A DNA stretch of 44,689 nucleotides from Candidatus Woesearchaeota archaeon (GTDB taxonomy: Archaea; Nanobdellota; Nanobdellia; Woesearchaeales; GW2011-AR4), in contig JACPJP010000009.1 in NCBI GenBank assembly GCA_016187495.1, positions 1 through 44,689 of the forward strand, read 5' to 3'. Shown here in pieces: positions 36,084 through 44,689 of this stretch (position 1 is the stretch's first letter; every line of letters starts with the position of its first letter). A program made the translations under genes and the position numbers. The notes under the pieces were generated by a model. The model was not told the DNA's origin. It made no database searches and saw only the letters and a list, made by a program, of their open reading frames with translations.

Positions 36084-38048
36084 ATGCCCAAGAAAAAGCA
36101 AAAAAAGGCTAAAAGTCCCAAAAGCATTAAGGAAAAACCTCCTAATCGGGTAAAAGACCAGACTTCCAGCTTTTATAAGCCTCCAAAACTAAGCGAAAAT
36201 GCTATACATATTCTTGAAAAAAGATACCTAAAAAAAGATCAAACAGGAAATGTAATAGAAACGCCTAAAGACCTGTTCAAGAGGGTAGCTGGCAATATAG
36301 CGCTAGCAGATGCAAAGTACATCCTTAAGGAAGAAATAGAAGCCCTGCAAGTTCAGGAAAACAAGGAATATTATGATATTGTAAAAACCCCCCAATTCCA
36401 AATTCTATTGAATAAGAGCCAAAAGGCAAAAGCGCAGGTTGAAAAAACTGAAAAGGAATTCTACAATTTAATGGCTGATTTGGATTTCCTTCCTAACTCT
36501 CCAACTTTATTCAACTCTGGTAGAAGTCTGCAGCAGCTTGCAGCATGTTTTGTTTTGCCAGTAGAAGATAATCTTGATTCTATTTTTAAATCATTGCATT
36601 ATGCAGCAAAAATCTCTAAATCGGGTTCAGGAACTGGATTTAACTTCTCTCATTTGAGGCCAAAAAATGATGTGATAGAATCAGTCACCGGCTTTTCTTC
36701 AGGCCCTTTATCATTTATGAAGATATTTGATGCTGTAACAGAGCAGATCAAGCTTGGAGGCTTGAGAAGGGGGGCTTTGATGGGAATTTTAAGGGTGGAT
36801 CATCCGGACATTGAAGAGTTTGTTACAGTAAAAGCCCAAAAAAAAGTTTTGGAGAACTTCAACATCTCTGTAGCTATCACAGGCAATTTCATGGAAGCAG
36901 TAAATAAAAGGAAAAATTATGATATTATAAATCCAAGGACGCAAAAAAAAGTCAAGGAGGAGAGCGCTGAAAGAATATTTAGCCTTATCTGCGAAACAGC
37001 CCACAAGACTGGAGACCCTGGATTGATATTCTTGGATAGGATAAACAAAGATAACCCCGTTCCAAAGCTAGGCCCCTTGGAAGCAACCGATAGCTGCGGC
37101 GAACAGCCCTTGCTGCCTTACGAATCTGCTAACCTAGGCTCGATAAACTTATCAAATATGGTCAAAAACGGCAATATAGACTTTAATAAATTAAAAAATA
37201 CAGTGCATACCGCAGTTCATTTCCTTGACAACGTTATAGATATGTGCAAATATCCTACTCCTGAAACAAAAGAGGTTGTCTATAAAAACCGCAAGATAGG
37301 TTTGGGGATTATGGGCTTTGCAGAGATGCTTATAAAATTAAAAATCCCCTATAACTCGGACAAAGCAGTAAAAATGGCTGAAAAACTTATCTCCTTTATA
37401 AGAAACGAAGCAGACAACGCTTCAATGGAGCTGGCAAAAGAAAAACTGGTATTTCCGAGCTGGGAAGACAGCATTTACAACAGAAAAGGCAGGGCAATTC
37501 CTTTAAGAAATGCTACAAGGCTTACCATTGCCCCTACAGGAAGCATAAGCATTATTGCAGGCACTTCCTTTGGAATTGAGCCTTTATTCGCTTTGACTTA
37601 CATGCAGGTTCTTGACGACGGCACTGAGCTTTTAACTGTAGATGAACATTTTAAGGAAGCGCTGAAAAAAGTAAAGCTTTACAATGATGATTTTATGAAA
37701 TATATAGCAAAAAAAGGCACCATCCAGAATATGGAGTCTATTCCCAAAAGTATTAGGGATATATTTGTTGTTTCCTATGACATAAGCCCGGAATACCACA
37801 TAAAAATACAGGCTGCTTTCCAGAAATATGTTGACAATGCAGTCTCTAAAACAGTTACACTGCCGAATATAGCAACCGTAGAAGATGTAAAAAACACCTA
37901 CATGCTTGCCTATAAGATGGGCTGCAAGGGAATCTCCATCTACCGCTTTGGCTCAAGAGATGACCAGGTTTTCTTCCTCAAGGCTGTAAAGGAGCAGCAG
38001 ATAAATTTAACAAACTGGCTAAAACAGCGAAATTCAACCAATCTTTAA
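36084..38048 (+). CDS. nrdJ: Adenosylcobalamin-dependent (class II) ribonucleotide reductase, atypical active-site region
   Basis: [69 protein letters not shown]; directly downstream of cobO. Confidence 0.92.
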   Translation: [654 protein letters not shown]

Positions 38049-38074
38049 GCGGTTTTTGACACATTCAAGATAAA

Positions 38075-38635
38075 ATGAGACCTTCTATACAAAAGTTGTT
38101 GAATGAATTAGGCGAATTTGGTAGAAAAAATACAGGATATTATAATATTCCCGCTGCAACAGGGAAATTTTTCTATAATCTTGTCTTAATATCAAAAGCA
38201 AAAAATATTTTAGAAATAGGGACATCTAATGGCTACTCAACAATTTGGCTTGCAGAGGCAGCAAAGCAAAATAAGAGTAAAGTTACAACTATAGAAATTT
38301 CAGAATCCAAGGTAAATATGGCAATGGAAAACTTCAAAAGGGCTAACTTAAGTAAAATCATAAAAATTATTCATGGCGATGCTTTAGAGGAAATTCCAAA
38401 ATTAAGGGAAGAGTACGATTTCATGTTTATCGATGCAATAAAGAAAGATTATATAACCTATTTAAGGCTTGCAGAAAAAAACCTCAAGAAAAATGCAGCA
38501 ATAGTAGCTGATAATGCAATAATGTTTAAGGACAAAATGCAAAATTACCTGAATTATTTGCAAAATAATAAAAAATATTCAAGTGTTTTAGTTCCGATAG
38601 GGACGGGAGTGGAGTTTAGCATTAAGATTAAATAG
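38075..38635 (+). CDS. SAM-dependent O-methyltransferase family protein
   Basis: ILEIGTSNGYSTIWLAEA, YDFMFIDAIKKDYITYL. Confidence 0.92.
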   Translation: MRPSIQKLLNELGEFGRKNTGYYNIPAATGKFFYNLVLISKAKNILEIGTSNGYSTIWLAEAAKQNKSKVTTIEISESKVNMAMENFKRANLSKIIKIIHGDALEEIPKLREEYDFMFIDAIKKDYITYLRLAEKNLKKNAAIVADNAIMFKDKMQNYLNYLQNNKKYSSVLVPIGTGVEFSIKIK

Positions 38636-38970
38636 GGCGTGTCTAAAAAATGAAAGTTAGCGTCAATTATTAAGACAACAAAACAAAGTCCACTCGAACT
38701 ACGTTCGGTATCCACTACGCGGATAATAATAGGATTTTTTGCTTTCACATCTACGTTAAGGCAAAAAATAATCCTATATAGTTGTGCACAAACAACAAAT
38801 GACAAAAATTTCCTTTGCATGTCAAGATAGAAATTTTTCCTATAATTAATTATTTTTTAATGAATAACAAAATATGGTATTACATAAACAAATGAATGCG
38901 CAAATAATTGTGAGCATCATAAGATTAAACTTAATGGACGATTAAACAATGAAAATATAAAACAAAAACA
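38635..38970 (+). repeat. TIR element copy 3 (right terminus degenerate or missing)
   Basis: GGGCGTGTCTAAAAAATGAAAGTTAGCGTCA left end; shares hairpins ATTTTTTGC/GCAAAAAAT, AAAAATTTC/GAAATTTTT and ATGAGCATC..TAAGATTAA..TTAATGGACGATTA-type segments with copy 2. Confidence 0.75.
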
Positions 38971-38977
38971 TCATAAA

Positions 38978-39703
38978 ATGGAAACATTAAAACTCACAGA
39001 TTCATTGCCGATAAGAAACCTAAAAAAGGAATATTTGCTAAAGAGATATAGCATAGCTAAAAGATTAAAAGAATTTGATATATTCTACAATGAGCCTTAT
39101 TCTTGGTTTTTTAATAATGGAAAAATGGAATTGAGAAAAGTAGAAAAAAATGATGACGAAAGGCTTTTTGAGGAATTGTGCTTTTGCATCTTTACTGCTA
39201 ACACATCTGCAGAAATGGGCTTAAAAGCTATAGATGCTGTAAGAAATTTGCTAATTAATGGAACTGCGGAAGAAATGACCGAAAAGTTGGAAGGAATTTA
39301 CCGCTTTAATAATCTAAGGCCTCAATATATTGTTCATACAAGGGAATATTTAAAGAATAATTTTGATTTTAAATTAAAAAACAAAATCAATGAATTAAAA
39401 AATGACCCTATTGCATTGAGGGAGTTTTTTGCCAATAACAACGGGATAAAAGGCTTGGGCTATAAGGAAACCTCGCATTTTCTTAGGAATGTAGGATTTA
39501 AGGGCTATGCAATCCTAGACAAGCATATACTTAATTCGATGATTGAGTTTAATGTAATGGAAAATATTAAAATCCCAGTTACTGCAAAGCAATATCCGGA
39601 AATAGAGCAAAAGTTAAAGCTCTTTAGCAACGAAATAGAAATTCCAATGGACGAGTTGGACTTATTATTGTGGTCAAGAAGAAATGGGAAAATACTAAAA
39701 TAA
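38978..39703 (+). CDS. ogg: Archaeal N-glycosylase/DNA lyase (8-oxoguanine glycosylase, Ogg2/AGOG-like)
   Basis: LCFCIFTANTSAEMGLKAID, NNGIKGLGYKETSHFLRNVGFKGYAILDKHIL (HhH plus catalytic K/D). Confidence 0.92.
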   Translation: METLKLTDSLPIRNLKKEYLLKRYSIAKRLKEFDIFYNEPYSWFFNNGKMELRKVEKNDDERLFEELCFCIFTANTSAEMGLKAIDAVRNLLINGTAEEMTEKLEGIYRFNNLRPQYIVHTREYLKNNFDFKLKNKINELKNDPIALREFFANNNGIKGLGYKETSHFLRNVGFKGYAILDKHILNSMIEFNVMENIKIPVTAKQYPEIEQKLKLFSNEIEIPMDELDLLLWSRRNGKILK

Positions 39704-40404
39704 AACTACCATGGTTCTTAGTAAACTCCAAAATGAAAATAAATAAGCCTCCAAAAAATCTTGACAGGGTAATAACTCTCCTTAAAGAAGAAGTAAGGCA
39801 TTTTGAAAATTCAGTAGTCTCAAAAATTGGAGAAATACAAAAAGACCCCTTTAAAGTTTTAATCTCATGCATTCTGAGTTTAAGGACGCAGGATAAAACA
39901 ACGGGTCCAATAGCATTAAAGCTCTTCAAAGAGGCAGGCACTCCTGAAAAAATTGCGAAGATGCCAATAACTAAGCTTAAAAAAATAATAAAGCCCGTCA
40001 ATTATTACATAACCAAATCAAAGAGAATTAATGAGATATCAAAGACTTTAATAAAAAGTTATAATGGCAAAGTGCCTGATTCTTTTGAGGAATTGATGAA
40101 ACTAAAAGGGGTTGGGAAAAAAACAGCAGCAATAACGATGGTTTATGGCCATAGAAAAGCTGACTACATACCTGTAGACGTGCATGTCCATATTATTTCT
40201 AATAGGCTTGGATGGATTAAAACAAAAAATGCCGAGCAAAGCATGGACGAATTAATGAAAAAAATACCAAAAGAGTACTGGCATGAAATAAACGACCTTT
40301 TTGTCCTGCATGGCCAGAATGTGTGCTTTACAAATTCCCCAAAATGCTCAATCTGCGCGATAAATAACTACTGCCCAAGGATTGGGGTAAAAAGAAGCAG
40401 ATGA
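39670..40404 (+). CDS. nth: Endonuclease III
   Basis: LISCILSLRTQDKTT, LKGVGKKTAAITMVYG, VDVHVHIISNRLGW, C-x6-C-x2-C-x5-C Fe-S motif. Confidence 0.96.
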   Translation: MVKKKWENTKIKLPWFLVNSKMKINKPPKNLDRVITLLKEEVRHFENSVVSKIGEIQKDPFKVLISCILSLRTQDKTTGPIALKLFKEAGTPEKIAKMPITKLKKIIKPVNYYITKSKRINEISKTLIKSYNGKVPDSFEELMKLKGVGKKTAAITMVYGHRKADYIPVDVHVHIISNRLGWIKTKNAEQSMDELMKKIPKEYWHEINDLFVLHGQNVCFTNSPKCSICAINNYCPRIGVKRSR

Positions 40405-40428
40405 ATATTGGGTTAATCATAACATTAT

Positions 40429-41688
40429 CTACAAACTTCCTCCTTTACTAAAAACTGAATAAAGCAGATAAAAATTAAATAACAATATGACAATAGCAAA
40501 TATTATCGCAATAATTGTTGTCCTCTTTTTATTTACAAGCTCCTTCATAATGCTTTTGTCGGATGTAAATATCAAGATAGGTATTAAAGGCAGTGGTATC
40601 AATAAGCTTAATGCAACTTGGCTGTAAATCAGAATGTTTAATGGCTCTATGCCAAGCAAAATTGCTATTGTTAAGGGTATTACATTAATAAACCTGGTTA
40701 CAAGCCTTCTGACCCACATGCTGATCCTAAACCCAGTTAAGCCGTCCATGACTGCTTGTCCTGCTAATGTTCCTGTAACAGATGAAGATATTCCCGCAGA
40801 CAGCAGTGCAAGCGCAAAAACAAAAGCTGCAAAGTTTCCAAACAATGGGATTAAAGTCCTATGAGCTTGGTCAAGTGTAGCCACTTCCGCAACATGATAG
40901 AATGCTGCAGCAGCCATTACAAGCATTGCCGCATTAATGAACCCTGCAATAGTTAACGATATAATATCATCTATCTTATGGTATTTAAGAATCTTAAGCT
41001 TGTCCCCAAAGTTGGCATTAATAATCTTGTTTTTTATCAGCCATGAATGTACAAATAATGCATGGGGCATCACTGTTGCCCCTATTATGCCAACAGCAAT
41101 AAGCGCGCTTTCTTTATTTAAAATAGGCTTAATCGAATGCAGCAATATTGATGGGAAATCCGGTTTTGAAATAAACACCTCATAGACAAAACCTAGCCCA
41201 ATTATTGAGACAAATACAACAAATGCCTGCTCTAATACTCTAAACCTCTTCTGGGTCAAAAATAATATTAAAAGCACGTCAGCAACCGCTATATAGGTGC
41301 CCCACAGCAAGGGTATTCCGAACAACAAGTTTAGCGCAACGACAATGCCCAAAAATTCAGCAAGGTCCGTAGCAAGAATTGCAATCTCTGCTAAGATCCA
41401 GTAGCCAAATACAATCCATTTCCTCTTGAGTCTTTCCTTGACAAGTTCCGGAAGCGAATAGCCAGCAATCCCTATTTTTCCAGAGAGGTACTGGAACAGC
41501 ATTGCCATGCCGCTGGCCATCCATATTACCCATAATAAATCATAATTAAAAGAAGCCCCTCCCCCTATATTTGTTCCCCAGTTTCCAGGGTCCATATAGG
41601 CAACACTTACAATCAGCCCAGAACCCATAAACAGCCATAGGTTCTTGTCTGCAAAAACACCTAAACTTTTTTTGAGTTTGTTTAGCAT
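40429..41688 (-). CDS. Nramp-family divalent metal (Mn2+/Fe2+) transporter
   Basis: YMDPGNWGTNIGGGASFNYDLLWVIWMAS, GATVMPHALFVHS. Confidence 0.96.
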   Translation of the reverse strand: MLNKLKKSLGVFADKNLWLFMGSGLIVSVAYMDPGNWGTNIGGGASFNYDLLWVIWMASGMAMLFQYLSGKIGIAGYSLPELVKERLKRKWIVFGYWILAEIAILATDLAEFLGIVVALNLLFGIPLLWGTYIAVADVLLILFLTQKRFRVLEQAFVVFVSIIGLGFVYEVFISKPDFPSILLHSIKPILNKESALIAVGIIGATVMPHALFVHSWLIKNKIINANFGDKLKILKYHKIDDIISLTIAGFINAAMLVMAAAAFYHVAEVATLDQAHRTLIPLFGNFAAFVFALALLSAGISSSVTGTLAGQAVMDGLTGFRISMWVRRLVTRFINVIPLTIAILLGIEPLNILIYSQVALSLLIPLPLIPILIFTSDKSIMKELVNKKRTTIIAIIFAIVILLFNFYLLYSVFSKGGSL

Positions 41689-41713
41689 TATTTTAGCCTT
41701 TTTCCTTTTTTAT

Positions 41714-42919
41714 TTAACCCAAAACCAAGAACCCTGTCGCATACATCACCAAAAGCCCTGCTAGGAAACCAAGGACATTAGTTGCAGTAAATATGGAAAT
41801 CCATTTGCCTTTAGACATATAATGTACTATATCATAGGCTACATCAAAAATTGCACCTGCGCCTATAGCAAGAAAAAATATGCTTAATGCAGGAGAATAA
41901 GAGAATCCCCCTAAGACAGCGCCTAAAATAGTGGGAGCGCCTGCCAGCAAGCCCATCCCAATAAGATGCAGGTAAAAATTATTTTTTAGCTCAAATATTC
42001 TTGTTAATGGTGCTACAATAGCAACCCCTTCTGTAACATTATGAATCATAAATCCTATGACCAGCAGGCTTCCTAAAGCAATTTCTCCAAGTGCGTATGC
42101 GCTTCCTATTGCAAGGCCTTCTCCAAGATTGTGCAGCCCAATGCCTAGCGAAATCAAATAGCCGAAAATCAGCGCCTGAAACTGCTCTCCTTTTATCTGC
42201 TTATGATGCTCTGATTTGTAGCTGACGGCAGATAAGATAAGCACCGATAATGCAAATCCGATTATTAAAATCCCTATGCCGTTTAATGCCTGCGGAATTG
42301 TTTTGATAAGCTCAAACGATTCTTCAAGAGCGTCGAATCCTAAGAATATTAGCAATCCCACTGTGAGGGCAAGCAAAAAACTGTACCATTTTCCTCTTAG
42401 CATCCTTAAAAATGGAAGCCATAGAAGACCCAGCAAAACAGGTATTACTCCAACATATATCCCAAGTAGTACAAATGTCTTAAAGTAAAACCAGCTAAAT
42501 GTAGGAGTTATAGCAGCTGCCTCTATCTCTCTCTCAAAAGTAATTCCATTCCTTGAAATGAGCTTTATTGTTTCAGCATCACCTTCCACCCATGGATAGT
42601 TAATTTTAATTATTCCTTTTTCCAAAGGCTCAAGCGTATTGCTTGGCATCATATCAAATTGCCAGTAAGCATCATTAACAAGAACTTGGGCTATAGTTAT
42701 AGGTTCCGGCCCGTCATTAAACACCTCTAGTGCAATATGCTCGGGAGAAAATACAACCCTTTCAATAAACGCCTTTTCTATAGGAATTATATTTGCCTTG
42801 AAAACTCCAAGGGGTCCAAACTTTACAAAAACAAGGAGCAATATCCCTAATAAAATGAGGGGCAGCAAAGCCTTTACCAATAATTTTATCCTGCTTTCTT
42901 TCGTGCCTATCTGTTCCAT
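41714..42919 (-). CDS. ZIP-family metal transporter with N-terminal extracytoplasmic domain
   Basis: HNLGEGLAIGSAYALGEIALG and HNVTEGVAIVAPL ZIP motifs; about 130-aa N-terminal beta-rich domain. Confidence 0.88.
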   Translation of the reverse strand: MEQIGTKESRIKLLVKALLPLILLGILLLVFVKFGPLGVFKANIIPIEKAFIERVVFSPEHIALEVFNDGPEPITIAQVLVNDAYWQFDMMPSNTLEPLEKGIIKINYPWVEGDAETIKLISRNGITFEREIEAAAITPTFSWFYFKTFVLLGIYVGVIPVLLGLLWLPFLRMLRGKWYSFLLALTVGLLIFLGFDALEESFELIKTIPQALNGIGILIIGFALSVLILSAVSYKSEHHKQIKGEQFQALIFGYLISLGIGLHNLGEGLAIGSAYALGEIALGSLLVIGFMIHNVTEGVAIVAPLTRIFELKNNFYLHLIGMGLLAGAPTILGAVLGGFSYSPALSIFFLAIGAGAIFDVAYDIVHYMSKGKWISIFTATNVLGFLAGLLVMYATGFLVLG

Positions 42920-42929
42920 TTTATCTTTC

Positions 42930-44063
42930 CTATTCAGTTACATCAAAGAATCCCATCCAGCCCAGTTCTGTAAACTCTGAAACATGAGCATGGAACATGT
43001 ACATTCCCGGATAATTAAACCTGACATCAAGAATGCTTCTTTCTCCCTGCACCATTGATACTATATCGGTGTAGGCATTTGGCTCTTGCTTTGTTCCTGT
43101 TTTATACTCATCAAAAAAAGTTGCATGCAAATGAAAAGAATTCAAAGGATCATTTTCAACAATATTTATCAAATAAATCCTTATAAGCTCATCTTTCTTT
43201 ACTTTAATTGGGTTAAGAGCATAATAAAACGCCTTTGAATTTACAGCATAAACTTCATTTTCACCATCCAAATCAGTGTCAAATGCATTCATCACCATGA
43301 CAAGCTCTTTGTCCGGCTTTGGCCTTGTATCATTTTTAGGCTCTACAATATAAGCTCCATAAAGGCCTTTTGCTATATGTTGCTTTAATGGTACGGAGTG
43401 GCAGTGGAATAAATGGATTCCGTATGGCTCTGCTTCAAACTCGTAAGTAAAGGTCTGCCCTGGATAAACAAAATCCTCAGTCATTGAGCCGTCATTTTTT
43501 GAATCATGAAAGCCGTGGAAATGCATTGTATGTGGTTTTGTTCCCCTGTTTTCAAAATGTATTCTTATAAGGTCTCCTTCTTTTGCTCTTATCGTTGGAG
43601 CAGGCACCTGCCCGTTATAAGTCCATGCAGGAAAAAAAACTCCCGGAGCAATTTCAATTTCCTTGTCTTCAGCATAAAACCAATACTCCCTGAGCAGGTT
43701 GCCGTCTTTCCTTTTTGTTTCATTATAATATTGGGCTCTCTCATTTGGTGCCAAATTGTTAAAATTCCAAGTTGTTAGGTACTCTGTGGGATTGAAGCCA
43801 TTGTCATCATATTCCCCCACTATGCCCATCGTCTCTTGTGCAGTCCTCTGCGCTTTGCTGTAGGAATCCTTGCCATGCCTCATTAGATTAAAATTATCAG
43901 CACATTTCGGCTCTGTTGAAACAGGATTAGCACATTCTTTTGCAGCTTCTTTTAAATCATCAAATTCAGTTTCTGCGCTTGCAGCATTATTGGAAAAAAA
44001 CATAAATATTCCTGCAAAGATAACAACCGCTGCTATTCCAATAGCTGTTTTTTTAATTGTCAT
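42930..44063 (-). CDS. Secreted/membrane-anchored two-domain multicopper oxidase
   Basis: Four HXH motifs: HFHGFH, LFHCHSVPLKQHIAKGL, HLHATFF, FHAHVSEF; N-terminal signal/TM. Confidence 0.9.
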   Translation of the reverse strand: MTIKKTAIGIAAVVIFAGIFMFFSNNAASAETEFDDLKEAAKECANPVSTEPKCADNFNLMRHGKDSYSKAQRTAQETMGIVGEYDDNGFNPTEYLTTWNFNNLAPNERAQYYNETKRKDGNLLREYWFYAEDKEIEIAPGVFFPAWTYNGQVPAPTIRAKEGDLIRIHFENRGTKPHTMHFHGFHDSKNDGSMTEDFVYPGQTFTYEFEAEPYGIHLFHCHSVPLKQHIAKGLYGAYIVEPKNDTRPKPDKELVMVMNAFDTDLDGENEVYAVNSKAFYYALNPIKVKKDELIRIYLINIVENDPLNSFHLHATFFDEYKTGTKQEPNAYTDIVSMVQGERSILDVRFNYPGMYMFHAHVSEFTELGWMGFFDVTE

Positions 44064-44084
44064 TTTTATTGTCAGTTTAGAAAT

Positions 44085-44480
44085 TTATGGTATAGGCTTC
44101 CCATGGGGATCTTGTTTCGGGTTCCCTAATAGCTTCCTCAATCTGCCTATAGAATCGTCGCTGAAGGCATGCTCCAATCTGTGTGCCTCGTCATGTATCC
44201 TTTTCTTGTCAATTTTTAGCATGTCTTTCAAAAATCGCTCTATAATCCTATGCTTTGATGTAAGGTTTCGTGCAATTTTATGCCCATTGCTTGTCAATTT
44301 GACTTTTGAGTACCTTTTATATTGGATAAGCCCTTCATTATCCAGCTCTTTCAGCATCTCCGAAACGCTTGGCTTCGTCACATTGAGGTAGTCTGCCAAA
44401 TCAACAGACTTTACTTCATTCTTTTCTTCCATTAAATGGTACACTGCCCTGAGGTAATCCTCCTTATTTGCGCTTTCCAC
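44085..44480 (-). CDS. DtxR/MntR-family metal-dependent transcriptional regulator (GTG start)
   Basis: KEDYLRAVYHL, LNVTKPSVSEMLKELDNEGLIQYKRY wHTH, HRIIERFL, EAHRLEHAFSD. Confidence 0.95.
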   Translation of the reverse strand: MESANKEDYLRAVYHLMEEKNEVKSVDLADYLNVTKPSVSEMLKELDNEGLIQYKRYSKVKLTSNGHKIARNLTSKHRIIERFLKDMLKIDKKRIHDEAHRLEHAFSDDSIGRLRKLLGNPKQDPHGKPIP

Positions 44481-44482
44481 AA

Positions 44483-44502
44483 AAGTTAGGTTAGCCTAAC
44501 TT
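44483..44502 (-). promoter_or_regulatory. DtxR-type operator AAGTTAGGTTAGCCTAACTT directly upstream of the regulator
   Basis: Contains TTAGGTTAGCCTAAC, the core of the classical DtxR/IdeR box; sits between a TTTAAATATAAG TATA box and the start codon. Confidence 0.8.
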
Positions 44503-44549
44503 ATATTTAAAGGTTTTGGAAATTGAAAGTTGCATATTATCATGAAGTC

Positions 44550-44626
44550 GTATGTATTAAGTTACGTCGAGGGTTTTTTGAAGCCTTATTTATAAATCAG
44601 CGACTGAAAGTGAACTTAATACATAC
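44550..44626. repeat. 14-bp perfect inverted repeat GTATGTATTAAGTT ... AACTTAATACATAC, with a third near-copy at 44634
   Basis: Arms 44550-44563 and 44613-44626; CGTATGAATTAAGCT at 44634-44648. Confidence 0.8.
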
Positions 44627-44689
44627 ACATCGGCGTATGAATTAAGCTCTATTTAGTTCTCTAAACTATGCATTACAGTATAGAAATAA

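Noticed and set aside
1-44689. CRISPR array, rRNA operon or prophage
   Set aside because: No regularly spaced identical repeats, no rRNA core sequences and no phage structural gene cluster were seen.

Overview
The 44.7 kb window has the compact, AT-rich look of an archaeal chromosome, probably DPANN/Woesearchaeota-like. That placement is inferred from archaeal SecF-SecD order, XPD-like helicase, AGOG/Ogg-type glycosylase, archaeal TATA boxes and a BHB-intron tRNA; it was not tested phylogenetically. Housekeeping genes (H+-PPase, SecDF, CTP synthase, EndoV, XPD-like helicase, HtpX/LemA, CobO + class II RNR, Ogg/EndoIII) are interspersed with accessory modules: a type II R-M, a type III R-M, two toxin-antitoxin-like pairs and a metal-uptake cluster under a DtxR regulator. 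The strongest unusual observations are: (1) a LAGLIDADG-like homing endonuclease gene behind pyrG, followed by a displaced second copy of the pyrG 3' end that is identical in 16 amino acids but differs in 13 of 16 codons, suggesting a homing element that carries a replacement gene end; (2) a tRNA-Ala(GGC) with two short introns in the D-loop and T-arm, both in BHB contexts; (3) a dispersed family of terminal-inverted-repeat, hairpin-rich intergenic elements (at least 3 copies plus one diverged copy), always co-oriented with the flanking genes; (4) a 57-bp double palindrome inserted in frame within pyrG; (5) a class II RNR whose active-site region lacks a normally conserved redox Cys and Asn and has no C-terminal Cys pair. 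No database search, folding program or alignment tool was run; all calls are from reading the sequence and the supplied translations.
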